A stretch of DNA of 64,000 nt, taken from NCBI GenBank assembly GCA_947044365.1, contig OX345639.1, forward strand, positions 6,691,718 to 6,755,717, written 5' to 3'. The stretch is from Petrosia ficiformis. Its lineage: Eukaryota > Porifera > Demospongiae > Haplosclerida > Petrosiidae. Within the stretch, counting starts at the first letter, position 1. The number at the start of each line of letters is the position of its first letter. Position numbers and translations under genes: made by a program. Of this stretch, positions 38,213-49,735 are shown in pieces. Below the pieces are notes generated by a model. That model had not been told where the DNA came from and made no database searches. It saw nothing but the letters and a program-made list of their open reading frames with translations.

Positions 38213-41200
38213 TTATGTGTTTAGTGATGTTTGTGATTGTCTCTTAACTAGAGGTGCTAACAATGCAGAACCAAGATGATTAGCAAAGAGACTCACAAGT
38301 CTTTTATGTCCAAGTTTACTTGCTAGTTCACAAGGAGTTAAATTTTCTTTGTTCCTTATTGTTGGATCTGCACCATGACTATAGAAGTAAAACAATTAAG
38401 TTATAATTATTTATGTATGGGTTCATATAAACGGATAGGCTCATTTCACTAGCTCCCAATTGCCACCTACTTAATGTTAGTTAATGTCAATTTGGATACT
38501 GTTTCATTTGTATGGCTACTGCCACTCGGTGGTAATACTGAGATTGATCCAGAGACAATGTCCTCAATCCTTGATCATATAGTTTAGCTAGCATAACAAG
38601 CTTTCATTTAGAAAAATTGTCAAGGGGGGGCAAAAGTTGAATGTTGAGAACTTTGGGGGGGCGATGTATAGGGTTGGTGTGGTCTGCACACAAACTGCCT
38701 AGGGGGGTCTGGGGGCATGGTCCCCAGGGATTTTTCTCTCTGAGGTCATTTCTGGTGCATTTTCAGACCACAATGATGTAACTGTTTGAGATACTATTTT
38801 TGGAATCTAAACCCAAAATAGTTGTATTTAGCTAACTATTAACATTAAAAATATTTTTGGGCAACCAAATTCCCAAGGGGGGGCGAATGCCCACCCCCCC
38901 CAAATGAAACCCTGCATAAAATCTAATCATATCTGAAACATCTTAAGTACTTTTATAATAGATGAATTGACTAGTGTTGTTTTAGTTTGACAAAAATCAC
39001 TACTTTTAGTTATAGTTATAGTATGCCTGGGTTTCTCAAACATATATAGTTTAGTAATTAACTAAAATAATATTAGGCTTAGGCTTTCTAAAAGGGTTTA
39101 CTTTTAGTTTTAGTTACATAACTAAGTGCTAATTATTGGCCAATTTTCATTTCAGTTAGTTATTGGTGGTTATTGCTTGTAATTTAGTTATAGTTTAGTT
39201 AACTAAAAGTCAAAATGCCTAAAAGAGGTTTAGTTATAGTTATAGTTAACTAAAACAACACTAGAATTGATGTTAAGTAGGCAAAATGATACCAATCTCA
39301 TCATAATTATTGTAATTATACCTTAATAAACTTTTGATGGCATCTTTTCCTTCCATTCCACGTGTTACTGCTTCATGTAATGCACTATTACCAGTCCTAA
39401 TGTATATATATATATAATTATATAGTTTCAGTGTACAGTAAGTACTCATTAACAAAACAAGCATAAGTGACTACTATAAGTTTTAACATTACCTCTTTGT
39501 TTGTGAATTCAAATCAGCACCATGTTCTATTAGTGCATTCATAGCCTCTAAATGACCATTTGAAGCTGCTTGTATTAGTACTGGTAGTCCTCTGGTTGTA
39601 TCAACAGCATTGACTTTAGCACCCTGTATAATTATTATTAAGCATGCTCTGGTACATGTTGTACATGTAATTGCCTCGTACCCAGCAAGAGCCTGGGAAT
39701 GAGGCAAATGTTGTAACTGTTTTAACGTACCTTCTCAAGTAGACTAGTAACGATATCTTTTCGACCTTCCCCATCAGTTGACACTTCTGCAGTTAAAAGA
39801 CGATCCTCTACCTATACAAGGACATTATGTACTATGACAAAGAACCTAATCATTGATCGGCTATGTATAAATATGGAGTCCTTACTTTGATATTCATATG
39901 TGAACTACTACTTCTCCTGAGAGAAGGTTTCTTTTCTAATAAGAGTGTACTGCTACCTATAGTACTGTTCAAACTACTTTTCCTTCTAATTTCACCTATA
40001 ATGAATATACCAATGACTTGTTATGTATGAAAGATGAATCAGTAAATGGGCAAGACACCACATAGACAGACTTATGGATAGATAGATAGATAGATAGAAT
40101 CACAAGTTATTACCTTTGATTGGAGTACTTTGATATCTAGAGATAGTAGTGTCAGTACCATTCTAATTAATGTACATATATAATAATATGTTTCTATGAA
40201 GATAATAATTGAAGGGGTGATCAGAACCAAAGTGGAAAATTGAATAGTGTAGATTGTGCATGTTACACAAATTTGATCAAATATTTTTGATTCTTAAATT
40301 TTTCTCTGCTCCTGAGAGTGTGTTTTGGTGTTAACCAGGTTATAGTACTGTGAATTAGACCACTCTGATTTTCAGCCCTTCAATTGTACAATATTCCATA
40401 CCTTGAGTGTAAAAACAAGTTTCAACAGCAATTGATTGTTAGTTCTATCCTCCTCTGTTGAAGTAGTTACTAACTATACAAACATGTTCATTATCAAACA
40501 ATTTTAGTGACAGTATATAACTTTACTTTCCCGAGTTGATGATTGCTAATAATGTCTTGAAATTCCATATTACTGGTGGAGTATGCCCTTAAATGGGAAC
40601 ATATGTGATCTAATTGACTTCTCCACATTCCTATTATTATAATGAACAGATGATATTTGATATGTAGGTAGTTGGATGGTACTGATTTGTAATACTCAAT
40701 CACTTTGTGCTAACAGGTGATGGATTTAATAAGAAAAATACAGCAATATAGGCAAAAAAAATACTTCAGTTCCTCCTTTATGCTTAAGATAATTCAATTA
40801 ATCTGGCTATTAATGCGCTAAGCTAAGCCCTTATTTGTTAACGCCACAGTTTTACATGGCTGTTATATCTCAAATGCTGTAGCAATTTGCACAATGCCAA
40901 ACAACCAGGTGATACCACATCATATTCAGGGTTTCTTGAACTTAGTAGTAACACAATAAATAATTATTTTTGAAAGAACATTTCGGCCCGTGGGCCTTCT
41001 TTTCAAAAATAATTGATTATGATTATGTTACTACTAAGTTTAAGAAACCAAACACAGGATGGAACCTTTATGGAATCATGTGTTGCTACATATCTTATAC
41101 ATTACCTTTTCCTGGACTATAAGCTGATAGTTCTAATACTCTATCTTTTGATGATGTTTTTATCAATTTCTGCCATGCCTCTGTGTACTTTTTAGCTGTA

Positions 41201-44200
41201 ATACTCTTTGCAGACGGATAAAACAAACCCTGTGTTTGAGTACTCTGTGATTTGATATAAGGCTGTGCTAAAACAGATTTATCTTCTGTAGGAATATCCA
41301 CATCTGCAATAGGTACCCATTTGCAATGATCAAGTTTTGTTCCCTTTGGCATCTATGATTAAAGTACATATACATGTAGTAAATACATTCTGTTTTCAAT
41401 CTCTTAATACATACTTGCATTTTGCTCTTTTGTTCAACATCTGGTCTATGAGAAATAAATATAAGTTATAAGAATAGCCACAGTAATACGTCGTAAAGTC
41501 TGTTCACATTCACAATGACCTCAAACTTAGGTTGTAATGACTTTATATGTAAGCAATGGGTTGAATGCAGAATGAATTATATGAAAATGATGCAGGTAAA
41601 AAGGTAATTCCAAACTAAAGTTATGAGCATTTTTCTGAGGTCATGGTGAATTTCAACAACTTTTAATATCCTTACCTTAGTGGACACTTCATTACAGAAC
41701 CGCACTTTGAGCAAAAGCGAGCTATCCAGTCATTTTCAGTTGTACATGTTTGACACATCAACTGGATATCACATCCACTTGGCTAAAAAATAATGCAGAT
41801 ATTAATGTACAGGTTGTAGACTTGTGGCAACTACATGTACGTATTGACAGTAACACCACATTTCTCTCTAATAATTTATTACAGGTTTTTATAGTAACAA
41901 AATAATGAAACAAACATGTGATTATGGGTGAAATTAGTATGAAAATAAAGACCACTTTTAGTTGTAGTTGAACTAAAATAATATTAGGCTTAATAACTAA
42001 CTAAAAGTGCTCATTACTGTCTGTTTTTCATTTTAGTTAGTTATAAAGTTATTAATGGCTTGTAATTTCTATACTAAGACAACACTATTTTAAATTCCTT
42101 ACCCTACATCCACACCAATCACAATATCTTGCATCAGATACATTGACTCTACCACAAGTACCACACATGATATAAGTACTACCAGTTATAGGATACATAA
42201 CAGTTTCTTTGTGTTTAGTAGTAGATACATTTACCGGTATATTGTTGATAGGTCCCACATATAAAGAACTGTCACATGTGACACAATTGGATAAGTGAGA
42301 TGCATTGTGAGTCCCACATTGAAGGCAAACGACACTTTCCTAAAAGACAATACATGAACACAGTTATAATGTATCATGAAACTTGGGATACAGTATTATA
42401 TCTATGTCTTTACATGCAGTTGCTCTATTTAATGAATGCATAAATGTGTATAGTGCCTATACTCACTCTGTAGGCCACCATATACACTAGGCAACACAAG
42501 GCAATAGTGTTGCTGCAACAATGCTCCTCCAGTGTATGTTTAAATGTTGAATGTCGCAGGCAAGCATATTGTTGCCAGAAAATAGAGCAGGTCCCTATTT
42601 CTGGCAACATGTGCCAGAGAAGATCAAAGGAATAATTAAGGCAACCATACACAAGGAAACATTTCAGCAACACTGTTGCCGCATGTTGCCTAGTGTATGG
42701 TAGCCTTATATTAGCCAACCAATTGGATCACATGATTATGATAATACACATCTTGAGAGTTAAAAGAAGGTTATACTATTAATTATACAGAGTTTGACAA
42801 ATAGGTGGAATCTGTGCATCATTTCTAGGATCTTGTTGGACACTTGATTTACTGAAAATAGTATTCAGTGTCTGACATGTATTTATATGCAATTGCTGCA
42901 ATGTGTATGTATACAGTAGTAGCTGAAGGTCTGGTCAGATTCATTAGTATTTGCATAAATAATGTAGTCCTGGTACATGTGGTTTACTATTAGATACTTC
43001 CTATTGGCTAATCTGGTTGTCCCAAACCACAAGTTGGGTAGAACCCTGGAGCTAAAGTCTTGTTTTATAGTAAATACTTACTTACCATTTCATGATCAAT
43101 TGTTTGTTTGGTTTGAGTTTTTATAGTAGGTAGAGGATCTGGTTGTAATACAGGAGCATCACATACTACACACATTTCTGAATCAGATGATTGTTGTGAT
43201 CCACAGCCTTTACATATACTCATTCTTTGAGGTGTATTCATTATCGGAAGAGGAGGTATTATAGATCCACATTGAGTGCAATACTCATCTTTTGAGTCTA
43301 CCCTTCTCATTGCAGTACAATACGGACATGTATTTACCGATCGTGGTTTTATTTGAGTAGCTTGAGGTATATAAACTGGTGTGGCAACATTGTCATTGGA
43401 AAGATTTTGTCCATGTGGAGTTGATGATAGGATAGGAGAATTGTGTGTTTGATAAAATGGCTGAGGTGATGGTGAATGTTGTTGGGGTGTGTGTATAAGA
43501 GATGATGGGGATTTTGAGACTATAGTTTCCACCAATCCACTCCGAATGCTCTCCCTAAAATATACAAATACATGTAAATCAGAATCCTAGACAATCCTAC
43601 TGTAATAATATTTTATTTACCTGGATGATGTTCTAAGCTGCTCACGAAATTGCTCAGATAAGGAGATTTCCAGTTGTGATAATTGTTCCTGGAACATATA
43701 AATTCTCAGATTATATATATACTAGTTTTAAATTCCAAATTTATCACATGCTCACTAAATACAATAGTCAGTGCACCGCACTGACTGTATGAATTATATA
43801 GACCTTGTGCAGCTGACGTCAGAAGATTGAATTTCCGGATATTTACAGTGGCAAAAGAACGATTGTTTCTATTGCATTCTCCAGAAAAAGCGCACTCGCA
43901 ATCACGTTGTTTGATTCCAATTGGGAACTACCAGACTGTTGAGATTCATCAACTTTCTGCTTGCAGTAGAGAGAATGCAGCAAGTAATGGATGCCACTAC
44001 ACTGTATCGTATAGTATCTTGCCACTCAAATGACAGAAATGATTGTTTCATTATGTGCTCCTGGGATCATTCGGAATACATGGCATCTTGTTAAAATTCA
44101 TAGAGCCATGTCCTCAACACATGGCCTCAGCACAGCCATATAGATTAGGGCATGCCAAGGCAATGCCTCTATGAACACTTAGCAATGGAATTACTGTCTT

Positions 44201-44816
44201 CATTATGAGGAATCACGAAATAATGTTGTTATATCAGGTTGTATATATTCACACTCAAGTGGGAGATTATTGTATTCTGTCGTTTATATAAGTATTATAC
44301 TAATTGGTAATGAGCTACAACACACTTATGAAACAACCGAATTACAGATTTTGAGTATTTGATTAGTTATTACAACTAATTAGATTCCCTTACTTCATCA
44401 GCATCATCTTTTAACATTTTCTGAAGTTGCTGTCTTGCTTCATATACATTAAACGTTCTTGTAACCACTGAGCTTTGTTTAGAACCATCACTAATCATGG
44501 CCATTGCTTTAATTATTATCTTCCCTGGTGATAATGTAAAAGTTCGCTTGAACTTGTATGTGTATTTTTCACCATATTCTTGAAAGGGGTCTGGTTTCTT
44601 GTTATTGATTGTATAAAACACATCACATCCTTCGCTTTCTGAATAGAGAAAAAGCAAGCCTGGATCAATCTCTCATTTATGTGATAATTATGGTGTTTTT
44701 AGGTTCTTACCAGATCTAATCTCTATTTCTGTATTAGAATCAATAATATGTTTTCTGTGTCCATATGGTGGTCTTAGAGGAATAATCTGAGGTACAGAAA
44801 TTGATCCAGCACTCAT
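38213..44816 (-). CDS. DZANK1: double zinc ribbon and ankyrin repeat protein DZANK1
   Basis: Sixteen exons on the minus strand join in phase to 765 residues (44711-44816, 44394-44638, 43621-43688, 43086-43554, 42103-42339, 41676-41782, 41415-41445, 41106-41352, 40527-40630, 40402-40473, 40114-40162, 39886-39995, 39731-39811, 39493-39623, 39322-39396, 38213-38378). The start MSAGSISVPQIIPLRPPYG is characteristic, followed by a beta domain (CDVFYTINNKKPDPFQEYG). Then come at least five CxxC...CxxC ribbon modules (CPYC/CTQC, CKGC/CVVC, CLQC/CVTC, CGTC/CDWC, CQTC/CSKC). WRSQLDHICSHLRAYS and C-terminal ankyrin repeats follow (VLIQAASNGHLEAMNALIEH, TGNSALHEAVTRGMEGKDA, NLTPCELASKLGHKRLVSLF). In vertebrates it is linked to ciliary trafficking. 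One exon is only 31 bases. It is head-to-head with ZW10. Confidence 0.94.
38600..38900. repeat. G-rich repeat-derived tract in DZANK1 last intron
   Basis: Several G7 runs (near 38625, 38655 and 38876) and a CCCCCC run occur within a block that reads like an old transposon (GTCTGGGGGCATGGTCCCCAGGG is a partial palindrome). No ORF is seen. Confidence 0.5.
38965..39265. repeat. TTAGTTATAGTTAACTAAAAC-type repeat
   Basis: The left end GTGTTGTTTTAGTTTGACA is matched by the inverse AACTAAAACAACAC on the right. A related shorter block is at 41948-42090, and a fragment at 62440-62500. It is probably a MITE in a DZANK1 intron. Confidence 0.6.
40937..41048. mobile_element. short palindromic MITE
   Basis: AACTTAGTAGTAACA and CAATAATTATTTTTGAAA(G)AA are mirrored as TTTTCAAAAATAATTG and TGTTACTACTAAGTT around CGGCCCGTGGGCC. 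A similar centre, GAAGGCCCTCGGGCC, is at 13370-13390. It lies in a DZANK1 intron. Confidence 0.7.
42472..42708. mobile_element. MITE with GGCYACCATAYACACTAGGCAACA ends
   Basis: The left end ACCATATACACTAGGCAACA is answered at the right by TGTTGCCTAGTGTATGGT. Smaller CAGCAACA / TGTTGC phrases lie inside. There is no ORF. It lies in DZANK1 intron 4. Confidence 0.78.
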
Positions 44817-44907
44817 TTTGTTTTTACTGTTGTTACAAATTGTGGTTGCTAAGCAAGTAGATCTATGCGCATGCTCAGTATTCTACTCTTGAATCTGAAG
44901 TGCTAAA
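44817..44907. promoter_or_regulatory. shared DZANK1/ZW10 promoter
   Basis: Ninety-one bases between divergent start codons include GGTTGCTAAGC and TATGCGCATGCTCAGT; the latter resembles an NRF1-like GCGCATGC site. No TATA box. The bidirectional role is inferred from spacing. Confidence 0.6.
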
Positions 44908-47157
44908 ATGGCAGGATCACTGGTTTCCAGTATTCTCAACCGGGCTACTATACTAGACGATGTCCGCCTTGAAGAAAGCATTCAAAAAGTTGAGAAAAAA
45001 TGTACTGATCTCAGAGAAGAGATTTTGCAGTTTGTCAAACAGAATTACGATGAGTTTTTAGATCATGCCGAATCAACTATTTCAAATGAACAGAGAGTTC
45101 AAGAGGTGCTTACAGAGTTTGAACGACTCAGTTCTAGAGTGGATGGTGATTTGAAGGGTAGACTCGCAAAGAGTATTGGTAAGAGGGAAGAAATAGAAAA
45201 GCAGTTCAATGAAATCGAATTGAAAATAAAATTTGTAGAAAAGTTAGTTTCTGTCCATAAGAAATTAGAGCAAGCCAAACAGGATATTAGCAGTGAATGT
45301 TACTCAACTGCAGCAACAAAAATAATGGAGATGACTAGTTCACTAAATCGTATCGGTCAAAGTGGTTGCGATGCTAAAGTCTTTCAATCTCTGAAGTCTG
45401 AGGTGGCATCAGTCGAAAAAAGTCTAAAATATCAACTCCACGAAGAGTGGAACAAACTTATTCAATGGAAACCATCAATGCCAACTTCAGAGCTGGATTC
45501 GACTGCAGCTCTTGATATACAACATGTGATTGTGAGCAATTCGGCTCAATTTGAAGACATCATCAAGTCAATGAAGTGTATGTTTACTACTGGTGAGTGG
45601 GAAGGAATAGTAAGACGGTATGCGATGAAGTTACTAGATGCATTTGTGAAACCGTTACTAAGGACTCCAGGCCTTAAGCTTGTATTGGCTGAGAATGAGA
45701 ACAGCAATATGCTTAGCTTTGAGAAGGTCGATGATGTTTCTGTTACAACATCCGTTGTTGATGGCATATTGACATTGCTGAATGCAGTCCACGAAATTAT
45801 GCCCGGATCAGAAAAAAAGGAATGGATGGCTCTTCTGGGTAAAACTATTGAACCAGAATTAACTCCGCTTGTTTTGAAACATGTCCTGTCTGAACAAATA
45901 CCGAAAACGACCTCAGACAGAGAAGAATTTTCACAGATTAGTTCAGTAATGGCCACATTTGAGGAGAAACTGAAAAACCTCTGTATTGTAGAAGAAAATT
46001 ACTCTGTTCTCACTGATTACACTGCTAATGTTGATACTCATGTCGCAACTCAGCAGTGCCAAGACATCTTGTCCCAAGCACGTAGCCTTCTTCTACAACC
46101 TCTTCACAACACGACCGGAGCTGGTGCTAAAGACATGGTATTAGCTTTGGAAAAGTTACAAATCTCTACTAAATCTGGTAATGCAAATTTATCTCAAATA
46201 GAAGACACACAGATAAGTGGATCTATTCAAGATCTTGATATAAGTTCTCTTACATTTGTTTTCCCTTCCTGTGAAGTTAGTGAATCTATTAATCAACTAG
46301 TGACTCTCTTATACGACACACTCATCAAAAGCTCTTTGTCTTCTCGGAACACTGCTATACAGCTTTATTACACAGCTAGAGATATGATAGAGCTGTTTAT
46401 AGCTACTTGTACATCATATCATCAAACGTCTGTCTCACAACTACCTCGTAATGCTGCCATACAACACAACAATTACATGTATGTTGCCCATCATCTACTC
46501 ACAGTAGGACATCAGTTTCATTGTCGTATTCCTGTTAATGGTCTCACATTTATTGATTATGTACCAAGACTTCGAAAGCTTGGTGAGGATTGTTTTCTTG
46601 CTGAAATGGATAAACAGTCTAGTAGCATCTTGGAGTTCCTACAACCGTTTTCCAGCTTTTTTGATATATCTTCTAATGCTGAAAAGCAGGAAGAATTTGA
46701 TAGAGCAATTCGCCAAGCTATTCTTCATATCTACAACCTCAGCAAAGCATATTCAGAAATACTTCCTGCTGATGTTTTCAAACGTTGTCAGTGTGGATTA
46801 CTGAATGTGCTAGTTACTGAGCTTATATCTCGAACGTTACAGTTAGTAGACATTGCTGTTGACGATGCTACTGTGTTACACAATATTTTCCAGCTACAAA
46901 TTATCGAAAAATCCCCAGTAGCTTTATCGCTCACCCAAGAACAGGAAAACCAGTTGCCTAGTTTGTGCACAAATTGGGAGAAGTTAAAAGAGTTGGTATT
47001 TGTTCTACAGGCTTCTCAGAACGATATCGTAACTCGTTGGGGGAAAGGCGAGGGACCATTAGCTAAGCAATTTTCTGTATCAGAAGTGAAGCAACTTATT
47101 AGAGCATTGTTCAAGAACACTGAACGAAGATCAGAGAGTTTGACTAAAATAATATGA
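44908..47157 (+). CDS. ZW10: ZW10 kinetochore/ER-Golgi tethering protein
   Basis: Subunit of the RZZ kinetochore complex (mitotic checkpoint) and of the NRZ tether for Golgi-to-ER vesicles. A single 749-codon exon, against 779 residues in human. The N-terminal ~170 residues are coiled-coil-like (VEKKCTDLREEILQFVKQNY; HKKLEQAKQDISSECYSTAA). HEEWNKLIQWK occupies the conserved YHLGEEWQKLIVWK position. The best-conserved C-terminal landmarks are NAAIQHNNYMYVAHHLLTVG, FIDYVPRLRKLGEDCFLAEM and SVSEVKQLIRALFKNTERRS near the end. The open frame is intact. The complete lack of introns contrasts with its neighbours and raises the possibility of an old retrocopy that replaced the parent. Confidence 0.95.
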   Translation: MAGSLVSSILNRATILDDVRLEESIQKVEKKCTDLREEILQFVKQNYDEFLDHAESTISNEQRVQEVLTEFERLSSRVDGDLKGRLAKSIGKREEIEKQFNEIELKIKFVEKLVSVHKKLEQAKQDISSECYSTAATKIMEMTSSLNRIGQSGCDAKVFQSLKSEVASVEKSLKYQLHEEWNKLIQWKPSMPTSELDSTAALDIQHVIVSNSAQFEDIIKSMKCMFTTGEWEGIVRRYAMKLLDAFVKPLLRTPGLKLVLAENENSNMLSFEKVDDVSVTTSVVDGILTLLNAVHEIMPGSEKKEWMALLGKTIEPELTPLVLKHVLSEQIPKTTSDREEFSQISSVMATFEEKLKNLCIVEENYSVLTDYTANVDTHVATQQCQDILSQARSLLLQPLHNTTGAGAKDMVLALEKLQISTKSGNANLSQIEDTQISGSIQDLDISSLTFVFPSCEVSESINQLVTLLYDTLIKSSLSSRNTAIQLYYTARDMIELFIATCTSYHQTSVSQLPRNAAIQHNNYMYVAHHLLTVGHQFHCRIPVNGLTFIDYVPRLRKLGEDCFLAEMDKQSSSILEFLQPFSSFFDISSNAEKQEEFDRAIRQAILHIYNLSKAYSEILPADVFKRCQCGLLNVLVTELISRTLQLVDIAVDDATVLHNIFQLQIIEKSPVALSLTQEQENQLPSLCTNWEKLKELVFVLQASQNDIVTRWGKGEGPLAKQFSVSEVKQLIRALFKNTERRSESLTKII

Positions 47158-47545
47158 TTTTGTTACCAATGTTTTAATAATAACACACTTATGATTTTAG
47201 GGTTCACCCTTTTGTCATGTTGAACTGAACTGAACTGAACAGAAATAATGACTGGGTCAAACCTGAAAGTGCTTACCTATACACAAAAAAAAACAAAACA
47301 AAAAGAAGGATAATAATATATTATAATAATGATACACATGTACAATGATAAGGGTTTGAGAAGTTATTATTTACATTTATAAAACTAGTAAGAGAACTAG
47401 CATGAAAACAAGGAGATGTATTAATTTGTAGTGATTACATGATTACAGCTTAATAAGAACAATAAGGAACATCAGAGACTTTGACAAAATAATTAATTTT
47501 TAATAATAATTATTAATAAAAATTTTAGGGTTCGCCCTTTTCATC
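47158..47545. other. intergenic ZW10-NDUFAF1
   Basis: No gene is seen. It holds (GAACT)4 at about 47220-47240 and a direct repeat: TTTTAGGGTTCACCCTTTTG at 47197 recurs as TTTTAGGGTTCGCCCTTTTC at 47524, immediately before (and partly including) the NDUFAF1 start codon. Confidence 0.6.
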
Positions 47546-49679
47546 ATGTTGAGATCTGTATTGAGGTATTGGGCTGGAGTGAAGAGCGCTACTACTCCAC
47601 GATCAGTAGATTATGGAGAAGAGTTAACTATTTGGGATTTTAGGAAGAGGGATGCAGTTCAACATTGGAGATGTATTTGTGATAATGATGTGAAAGGACT
47701 TTCAAGAGCCAATTTTGAAACAAATGGAAAAGGTTGTTAAAATTACTCCTGCTCAAACTGTTGCTGGCACCCTTGGCTATAACCACCCTGTGACACTAGC
47801 TTTGGTTAATTAGTCATAGCCTATGTATTAGGGCCGGGAATCGACTGAAATTCTGAAATCGATTATCACTAACTTCAAATGGATTGATAATTGATTAAAT
47901 CAGCGAAAGTAATTAGGCCAATAATACAGGAAACTCCTCCCATTTGATGTTTAAAAAGGCTTCCTGTCATCTACATTATTTTCTGTTGAAAAGTATGTCT
48001 TCTAGAATAATTAGCATAATCGATATCACTGACTTATCGATATTCAGAAGAACTTTCAATATTAATTAATTGATTAATCATCCCAGCCCTACTATGTGTA
48101 TACAGTAGACTGACTGTTTTGTACTGCATAGATTACACAATAAACCACAAATGTTCGGAATGCTTGCAATCATTGTGGGGTAAGCCTGATAATTTGTGGT
48201 TAAAATAACCAAATTTTCGACACTGAGCAAAAGCAAATGTTAGTGAGTTTGAGATGGAATAAGAGCAAAATGCAAACAGTTCATGGGTTGGTTTTAGAGG
48301 TGTTGTCTGTTAAACAGAGTAGGAATAATCCTGATGTTAAATCAGATGGCAAGGTGCTGAAATAATCTTGAAACTTCAGTCTATTTTAGACAAATGAAGC
48401 TTATCTTTTCTTAGACGGTCTTGTTTCTCTCTTCTCTTTAGTCTCTGCAGCTCGTTTAGCTTTGTCCCTCTCTCTTGTTTTCCTCAATCTCCTGTGTGGG
48501 GCGTAGTTAACAAGAAATTGAAACTCATTCGAGAATATATGGAATCACGTACGATACACACATATTTACATACAGAAATTCTCTACCAACTACCTAGTGT
48601 GTGACTTGCCCCATTACACCGACTGTATACTGTGAAGTGTAAATCTCCATAATTATTATGCATTTCTATTATATAAGTATAACATTCCATGGGGGCGGGG
48701 GCCATGCACCCATGGAATTTTATCCATTGAGGTCCAGTGCTCCCATGGCCCCCATGCTTCCTACGCCACTGTACTGTGCTGATTTTTCACTCTTCTTTTC
48801 TTGCAGGTACAGGAGCTGTTTTTCAGGGTATATTAAACACTGAGATTCCTGTAGGTACTAATGTCAAATACAGTGGATATTGTGCAATCAGATCTAACCC
48901 CAAAAAGGTATCTGCATTACATTCATCAACTATAATTATCAGTGGGGCAAATATAGAAAAGATGGTTTAAATCAGATCGAATGGATATGTCAGTGTTTGA
49001 TGCATTTCAGTTGAGAGTGAGAGGAGATGGACGTAAATATATGGTCAATGTACAGAGCCCGGGGCTGGCCAGAAAAGATGATATTTGGCAGTGTTTTCTT
49101 TTCACAAGAGGAGGACCTGAATGGGAAAATATAATGGCAAGTTGTTTTAGTCTCCATTTTAATATCATACTGTGTGTTACTATTAGTATATATACTTTTT
49201 AACTTGATAAGTTTAAAATGTGTCATTACAATTTACAAAATACATGGTTTGATGTAAATATAGCTTTTTTATAAACTCAAATTAATGACTTTAGTGTCTC
49301 TGTGATGGGATCCCTTTCTTTCCTCATTTAAAGTAGCTGAAACACCATTCCCCTTCAATGCTTTTATAGAAGAATACACATAATTACCACTCCACCCCCA
49401 CACACACACAGCATCATAATCATCATCATTTTATCTAAAAGACCTATTACACAATATAATTATTACTCAATGTAGCTCCCATTTCGAGAATTTTTCCTCA
49501 CTCATCGTGGTTACATGCAGGATCATCAGATGTCATTCCCTCTTCACTCTATGTATACATTTGGACTTTTATTAGTAGATAGAACTAATGGACCATTTAG
49601 ATTGGAAATACAACATATCAAAGCAATACGTAGTATACTAGAACCACCACCAGATAGAGAGAAAAGGAAATATATTTAA
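47546..49679 (+). CDS. NDUFAF1: complex I intermediate-associated protein 30 (NDUFAF1)
   Basis: Mitochondrial assembly factor for respiratory complex I, CIA30 domain. Four exons (47546-47732, 48807-48907, 48957-49136, 49476-49679) join to 223 residues, shorter than human (327) because the N-terminal region is short. Seen: TIWDFRKRDAVQHWRCICDN, GLSRANFETNGKG, GYCAIRSNPKK, QLRVRGDGRKYMVNV, CFLFTRGGPEWE, LPFREFFLTHRG and DRTNGPFRLEIQHI, matching the family order. Intron 2 is only 49 bases; intron 3 reads best as a GC-AG intron (ATG|GCAAGT). The first ~20 residues (MLRSVLRYWAGVKSATTPRS) are basic, acid-free and presequence-like. The stop is 56 bases from the convergent small gene. Confidence 0.92.
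47829..48091. mobile_element. hAT-like MITE in NDUFAF1 intron 1
   Basis: TAGGGCCGGGAATCGA at the left and ATCATCCCAGCCCTA at the right are imperfect inverted ends, flanked by CTATGTAT and CTATGTGT (7 of 8 identical), consistent with an 8-bp target duplication. It contains mirrored ATCGAT phrases and no ORF. Confidence 0.75.
48391..48545 (-). CDS. possible terminal exon of an unknown minus-strand gene
   Basis: A minus-strand frame ends with a TAA near 48391-48393 and reads NEFQFLVNYAPHRRLRKTRE then RDKAKRAAETKEKRETRPSK KR in continuity. It has a lysine/arginine/glutamate-rich tail like those of nucleolar or ribosomal proteins and coding-like composition. No upstream exon was found and it lies inside NDUFAF1 intron 1, so it may be a nested gene's last exon, a decayed copy or chance. 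Confidence 0.25.
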
Positions 49680-49735
49680 ATGAATAATTAATAATTTATG
49701 ATAAGTGATTACAAGATTATGTATTATAAACTCAT

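Noticed and set aside
42425..42718. 97-residue minus-strand ORF
   Set aside because: It coincides with a MITE that has mirrored ends inside DZANK1 intron 4.
45546..45956. 136-residue minus-strand ORF
   Set aside because: Antisense shadow of the ZW10 coding exon.
49137..49145. GT donor four bases downstream in NDUFAF1 exon 3
   Set aside because: It leaves an extra nucleotide and shifts the next exon out of the CIA30 frame; the GC donor keeps it.
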